17,212 nt of DNA, taken from assembly GCA_002317475.1 (NCBI GenBank), contig DCIS01000151.1:1-17212 (forward strand), written 5' to 3'. Of the stretch, positions 12,799-17,212 are shown in pieces. The notes beneath the pieces are model-generated. The model made no database searches, was not told the DNA's origin, and worked only from the letters and a program-made list of their open reading frames with translations. How positions within the stretch are numbered: position 1 is the stretch's first letter; each line of letters begins with the position of its first letter. The translations under genes and the position numbers were made by a program. This DNA is from Prevotellaceae bacterium UBA1720 (GTDB taxonomy: Bacteria; Bacteroidota; Bacteroidia; Bacteroidales; Bacteroidaceae).

Positions 12799-14192
12799 TA
12801 TTTTGAACGCTCAGAAATAGCCTTGTTCATCTCATCCAGTTTCTCATCGGTAAGAGGATACTGATAGATAAGATAACCGACAACGATAAGAAGGAGAGCA
12901 GGAATAATGGTTGTGAACCAAAGAATGGCCTCCTTTGATGACTCTGAGTAATCTGCCAACTTGGGATAGTAAGCGTTAACAGGTGCACTGATGAATGAAG
13001 CGAGGAACACCACGATGAAGATGCAAATCATCAGCTGCAAGCACTTGTTGGCAGCAAACTCCTTGAACATCTCGCCGTATGTAACGGGTTTCTCAGGTGT
13101 AGTGGTAATGCGCTCCTTACAGCCCTTGAAGCAGTAGAACAGCAGGACAAAACCTACCAAGGCAAATACAGATGTTACGGTAAACCAGGCATTGGGTGCA
13201 GTGGGAAGAGCAGATGCCTCGCTGGCAAGGTTGAAACCCACCCAGCCCATTACCAATGGAGTAATGAAACCTGCTACAGAGAAACCTGCCTTGAATGCGA
13301 CACCCGCGAGAGCGTTGACTGTAGCAGCAGGACGATTGCCTGTACGGTATTCAGCCTCGGTGATAACCTCAGGAACGAGTGCCCACATCAGAGAACCAAC
13401 GAGAAGACCTACACCGGTCATAACCTTGGCTGCCTGGACCAATACGTTGAGTTCGGCAACATCAAAGAACTTACCAATGACATACAGGATTACGAAACCA
13501 ACGAAACCAATCGAAAGAAGGAGGTAATACAGTCCTTTCTTGCCAAACATCTTCTTGAGAGCAGGCAGAGAGGGCAGAATAATGAATGCAGGAATTGTAC
13601 CGATAGCCATGAACAGAGCCTGGTTCCAGTTGACAGCCTCGTTGATAACCATTGCCAGGCCGATGGGGAAACCAGCCTGTACGACAATCTGACCGATGTT
13701 GGCACAAACCATACGGGTAGAAGTAAGCTTCAGCACCTCGTCGTTGTCACGAGTCATACTGGCCATAATTGAGCCGTAAGGGATGTTTACTACCGAATAA
13801 ATCATACTCAGCACGGTGTAGCTGACGGTAGCATAGACAATCTTCATGGTATAAGACCACTCAGCCACCTGAGGAAGCATGAGCAGACATGCAGCAACGG
13901 TCAAGGGAATACCACCATAGAGCAGGTACGAACGATACTTACCCAACTTGGGGTTTCTGTTGTCAATATATCTACCTACGATGGGACTCCAGATACAGTC
14001 GAGAAGTCGCACACCGAGAATCAGTCCACTGACAAAAGCAGGACTAATCTTCAATACTGTTGTAAGGTAGAGCATAAGGTAGCATGCCACCGTCTGGAAA
14101 ATCAAATTCTGTGCAAGGTCACCGGAACCATAACCGATGCGCTGCATCCAACTGAGCTTGTAATAGCCGTTCTGTACGTTTGTAGAAGCCAT
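12798..14192 (-). CDS. GPH-family (MFS_2) sugar:cation symporter with unusual helix order
   Basis: 464 residues, about 12 hydrophobic segments, inner membrane. The N-terminal part is standard glycoside-pentoside-hexuronide symporter: GYGSGDLAQN at about 20-29, RLLDCIWSPIVGRYIDN at about 62-78, NIPYGSIMASMTRD at about 136-149. After segment 5 the order departs from the family. A block that looks like canonical TM8-TM11 (PALKKMFGKK at about 210-219, AEYRTGNRPA at about 280-289) comes at about 189-320. The block that looks like canonical TM6-loop-TM7 (FKGCKERITTTPEK...ANKCLQL, then NAYYPK) comes only at about 335-413. The usual last helix and tail (IIPALL...YPLTDEKLDEM) then follow. It likely imports xylo-oligosaccharides with Na+ or H+. 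First gene of the operon, with a leader of about 110-120 nt. Confidence 0.9.
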   Translation of the reverse strand: MASTNVQNGYYKLSWMQRIGYGSGDLAQNLIFQTVACYLMLYLTTVLKISPAFVSGLILGVRLLDCIWSPIVGRYIDNRNPKLGKYRSYLLYGGIPLTVAACLLMLPQVAEWSYTMKIVYATVSYTVLSMIYSVVNIPYGSIMASMTRDNDEVLKLTSTRMVCANIGQIVVQAGFPIGLAMVINEAVNWNQALFMAIGTIPAFIILPSLPALKKMFGKKGLYYLLLSIGFVGFVILYVIGKFFDVAELNVLVQAAKVMTGVGLLVGSLMWALVPEVITEAEYRTGNRPAATVNALAGVAFKAGFSVAGFITPLVMGWVGFNLASEASALPTAPNAWFTVTSVFALVGFVLLFYCFKGCKERITTTPEKPVTYGEMFKEFAANKCLQLMICIFIVVFLASFISAPVNAYYPKLADYSESSKEAILWFTTIIPALLLIVVGYLIYQYPLTDEKLDEMNKAISERSK

Positions 14193-14407
14193 TTTTGTTA
14201 TTTTTTAGTTAATTAGTAATCAAATTAAGCATCTCACCTTGCTTAGACTGTTCTATTTGAGAAAGTCCTCGTTATGCTGCTGGCAAAAATGCGTTTTCCA
14301 TGTAACATAGCGCAAAGATACAAAAAGTTCTTATTTTCTTGGCATTTTTCCGGTGCTTTATTTCATATTATTGTCACTTTGTTGGCTAAATTTATCAATT
14401 CGAGTCT
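14193..14407 (-). promoter_or_regulatory. Control region of the xylan operon
   Basis: 215 bp between the regulator stop codon and the symporter start. The minus strand carries TATCTTTG at 14313-14320, a full match to the Bacteroidetes -7 consensus TAnnTTTG, preceded by a T-run. No TTTG -33 element lies 19-21 bp upstream, as expected for an activator-dependent promoter. The implied leader is about 110-120 nt. Two similar 9-mers, TTTCTTGGC (14335-14343) and TTTGTTGGC (14378-14386), start 43 bp apart upstream of the -7 box and are possible regulator contacts. I see no clear terminator for the upstream gene. Confidence 0.6.
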
Positions 14408-17212
14408 TTATTCCGGGGTTTTACCTTGCTTTTTTGCATTCATATACTCCGTAGGTGTCATTCCATAGATAGTCTTGAAGGTGGACGAGAAGGTGGACAG
14501 AGACTTGAATCCTGTGGCTATACTGACATCCGTGATGTCCAGGTGTTTCTCGCGCAACAGGCGTTCTGCCTGCTTCATACGGATGCCGCGGATGAATTCA
14601 CGAGGGGTCTGGCCCGCAAGTTCCTTCACCTTGCGATGGAAATGAACACGACTCACACCCACCGTATCAGCAACAAACTCCACGCTGAGATCGGGGTTGC
14701 TCAGGTTCTCATTGATGCATTTCATGATACGGTTCATCAGTTGCTCGTCAGGGGAGACCAGTTCGACATTCTGTATGGATTCGTCAGCCTTCTGGGATGT
14801 TGCCGTCCTACTCTGGAGTGACTGATGATTCTGGAGTATAGTCAATGCCGTGGTACGGAGGAGGTCAACATTGAAAGGTTTCGTCATATAGGCATCTGCC
14901 CCTACACTCATGCCCGCAATACGGTCAGCATCAGTATTCTTGGCCGAGAGCAGGATGACGGGGATGCGGTTCGTGTTAAAGTTATCCTTCACCTTCTGAC
15001 ACAGTTCGTCACCTCCCATCAGCGGCATCATGATGTCAGTGATGATGATGTCAACCTTCTCCGGAGAACGCTGTACGAACTCCCATGCCTCGTGGCCGTT
15101 ACTGCACTCTATGATATTGAATTCAGTCGACAATTCATTGTGCAGATACTGACGGATATCACTGTCATCCTCTACCAACAGCAGGTTGCGATGACGCTTG
15201 CCCGAGGATTTGTCTATCGTGGGTTCTACTGTTACTGAGGAATCAGAAGAAACCTCGGGAAGTGCTCCGTCGGGGTTGCAGAGTGGCATGGTCACCACAA
15301 AACGTGTACCCCTACCCTCTGGGTTGTCCATGACTCTGATCTCTCCCTTATGCAGTTTCACCAACAGATAGGTCAGGTTCAGACCAATGCCCGTGCCAAT
15401 ATATCCATTCTGATGAACGCCGCTATAGAAACGCTCAAAGACGCGCCCCTTGTCTGCACCACTGATGCCAACACCGTCATCGGTCACGCAAAGGATGAAA
15501 GTACCCGTTGCGCTATCTTCCTTCACCTCAATGATCACCTTTCCATTATCAGAAGTGAATTTGAAGGCATTGCTGAGCAGGTTCATGACAATCTTATCCA
15601 ATGAGGAAACGTCCACCTGAACCTCCAACTTGTCCATTGAATGCAGATACTCAAAAGTGATGTTACGATGCTGTGAGGGATTCTCAAACAGTTCATAGAG
15701 GTTCTTGACGAAACCTATCAGTTCCACACGCTGATAATTCATTTGGAACTGTCCTTTCTCTATCTTCCTGACATCCAGCATCTGATTGATCAGTTGCAAG
15801 ATACGCTGCGCATTCTGATAGATGAGATCGTAACTCTTTTTATGTTCATCGTCATCATTCATGTTACGCAATTTCTCCAAAGGAGCCAAAATCAGGGTCA
15901 TGGGGGTACGTATCTCATGACTGATATTCATGAAGAACTGTATTCTGGCCTCTGCCAGTTCCTCTTCCTGCTTGCGTTCGTACATAAGTTGTCTTTCACG
16001 TACGCGCACGCGAGCGAGTTTATATAAAAGGTATAGGATGACAACGGCCAGCATGACATACACCAGTTTCATCCACCACGAGGCATACCATGGGGCATGA
16101 ATGACAATGATCACCTGCTTTTCCTCCCCCTGTTTTCCATTGACCGAAGCACGGACCCGCAGGGTGTAACGTCCTACCCCCAGGTTGTTCAGGACTATCA
16201 TGTTCTGACCGTTACCCAGACTCACCCAGTCCTTCCCGTCCACACAGTATTCGTATGAGGCATTTTGGTACATTTCCAAGGTGCTGACTTCCAACATGAT
16301 ATTATTGTCTGTGTGACAGAAATGCAGTTCCTTTGCCTCGTCTATCCAGCTCTGATAGATGGTGTAGTTGCCAGACATCTGTCCAGCTTCAACCTCCGAA
16401 CCTTGTACGTAAAGACCTACCAGACGTACGCGAACAAGTGTCTCGTTACTGGCACGGAAGACCTCGTTGGGCACAAAATAGTTCAATCCATTGATGCCGC
16501 CAAAGATCAGTCTGCCTTCCGTCTGTGCCGAACAGTGTTCTGTGAATTCGTTGCCCTGCAACCCGTCCTCGATGAAGAACCTATGGAACGTCTTTGTGGC
16601 AGGGGAATAGCAGTTCAGACCGTCGTCTGTACTTGCCCATACCTCATAGTTGCCATTTGGCAAGTAGTATAGTTCGATACTGCGTATCAAGTCATTGCTC
16701 AACCCGTCTTCCTGCGTAAACCTTGTGATTTCACCATTCTCCTGACTGGGTACCAAACGGTACAATCCTGTAGTTGTGGCTGCCCAAACCACGCCCTGAG
16801 CATCGAGGGAGATGTCACAGATATTGCAATTGAGGAAATGTCTGCCACCCTCCAGCATGCCATCCTCCTTAATATTGAAACAATCAATGCCAGAGGCAGA
16901 ACCGACATACAGTAAGTTTCCATCCACAACAATCTTGTTCGTCCATCTGTTGCCCAGACGTGCATACTCGTCTGCTGTCACATTCTGACCAAGTTCTTTG
17001 AAATGCCTTATCCTCTTGCTTTCAGTATTGTAAGAGTATACTCCACTCCCCATAGTGGCAAACCAAAGGTTGCCGTAGTTGTCTTCACCTATGCTATAGA
17101 CCATTTTGATGGCACCACCTGCAGGACAGATCTTTTCAAAAGGCACGAATGTGCGGTTCTGAGGATTCATGCACACAAGTCCGCCCAGCGAACTGCCCAT
17201 CCATAGCATTCC
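14408..17212 (-). CDS. Hybrid two-component system (HTCS) sensor/AraC regulator, N-terminus missing
   Basis: At least 934 codons, open at the window edge, so signal peptide and first propeller blades are not seen. Numbering from the first visible Met (17209), the order is: beta-propeller repeats of the Reg_prop type (LWMGSSLGGL, LWFATMGSGV, VWAATTTGLY, VWASTDDGLN) to about 250; a Y_Y_Y sandwich domain at about 290-370; one membrane helix at about 380-397; HisKA with His431 in NISHEIRTPMTL; HATPase with Asn547 and GTGIGL at about 605-610; receiver with Asp725 in IITDIMMP and Lys777 in TKPF; AraC HTH at about 825-925 (EFVADTVGVSRVHFHRKVKE, GFKSLSTFSSTFK). HTCS proteins bind oligosaccharides in the periplasm and activate adjacent glycan genes. 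Its position just upstream of the xylan operon makes xylan fragments the likely signal, like XynR of Prevotella bryantii. Confidence 0.93.
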   Translation of the reverse strand, partial: GMLWMGSSLGGLVCMNPQNRTFVPFEKICPAGGAIKMVYSIGEDNYGNLWFATMGSGVYSYNTESKRIRHFKELGQNVTADEYARLGNRWTNKIVVDGNLLYVGSASGIDCFNIKEDGMLEGGRHFLNCNICDISLDAQGVVWAATTTGLYRLVPSQENGEITRFTQEDGLSNDLIRSIELYYLPNGNYEVWASTDDGLNCYSPATKTFHRFFIEDGLQGNEFTEHCSAQTEGRLIFGGINGLNYFVPNEVFRASNETLVRVRLVGLYVQGSEVEAGQMSGNYTIYQSWIDEAKELHFCHTDNNIMLEVSTLEMYQNASYEYCVDGKDWVSLGNGQNMIVLNNLGVGRYTLRVRASVNGKQGEEKQVIIVIHAPWYASWWMKLVYVMLAVVILYLLYKLARVRVRERQLMYERKQEEELAEARIQFFMNISHEIRTPMTLILAPLEKLRNMNDDDEHKKSYDLIYQNAQRILQLINQMLDVRKIEKGQFQMNYQRVELIGFVKNLYELFENPSQHRNITFEYLHSMDKLEVQVDVSSLDKIVMNLLSNAFKFTSDNGKVIIEVKEDSATGTFILCVTDDGVGISGADKGRVFERFYSGVHQNGYIGTGIGLNLTYLLVKLHKGEIRVMDNPEGRGTRFVVTMPLCNPDGALPEVSSDSSVTVEPTIDKSSGKRHRNLLLVEDDSDIRQYLHNELSTEFNIIECSNGHEAWEFVQRSPEKVDIIITDIMMPLMGGDELCQKVKDNFNTNRIPVILLSAKNTDADRIAGMSVGADAYMTKPFNVDLLRTTALTILQNHQSLQSRTATSQKADESIQNVELVSPDEQLMNRIMKCINENLSNPDLSVEFVADTVGVSRVHFHRKVKELAGQTPREFIRGIRMKQAERLLREKHLDITDVSIATGFKSLSTFSSTFKTIYGMTPTEYMNAKKQGKTPE

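Overview
The window looks like part of a chromosome from a gut or rumen Bacteroidales bacterium, most likely Prevotella or a close relative. The grounds are the protein families (a hybrid two-component sensor/AraC regulator, GH10, GH67 and GH43 enzymes, a GPH symporter), the TAnnTTTG-type -7 boxes, the lack of clear Shine-Dalgarno sites, and the short intergenic tandem repeats. Every gene I accept is on the minus strand, so transcription runs from right to left.

Layout in order of transcription. (1) 17212-14408 encodes the C-terminal 934 codons of a hybrid two-component system (HTCS) regulator whose N-terminus lies outside the window. (2) A 215-bp regulatory gap holds a -7 box (TATCTTTG). (3) 14192-5128 is a tight run of genes that is probably one xylan-utilisation operon: GPH symporter, GH10 endoxylanase, GH43 beta-xylosidase, xylulokinase, GH67 alpha-glucuronidase, then a seven-helix membrane sensor and a histidine kinase/receiver that read as one gene interrupted by an in-frame TAG. 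(4) A 510-bp non-coding stretch contains short repeats and a second -7 box (TAACTTTG). (5) A secreted GH31 enzyme (probably alpha-xylosidase) and a secreted feruloyl/acetyl-xylan-type esterase follow. (6) A structured inverted array of 10-bp repeats separates these from a small nucleoside-phosphorylase-fold protein and the 5' end of a RavA/MoxR AAA+ ATPase.

How it probably works (inference from families and signal peptides). GH10 cuts xylan outside the cytoplasm. The secreted GH67, GH31 and esterase remove methylglucuronosyl, alpha-linked and ester side groups. The GPH symporter imports linear xylo-oligosaccharides. The GH43 enzyme, which has no signal peptide, releases xylose in the cytosol. 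After isomerisation by an enzyme not in this window, xylulokinase makes xylulose 5-phosphate. The HTCS just upstream is the obvious activator. No SusC/SusD pair and no xylose isomerase are visible here.

The points most worth a second look are: (a) the symporter, whose transmembrane blocks appear in a non-canonical order (1-5, 8-11, 6-7, 12); (b) the amber codon that splits the kinase inside its signalling helix; (c) a GH67 that keeps all three catalytic acids but lacks the usual N-terminal domain of about 120 residues; and (d) several unexplained repeat or palindrome elements between genes.
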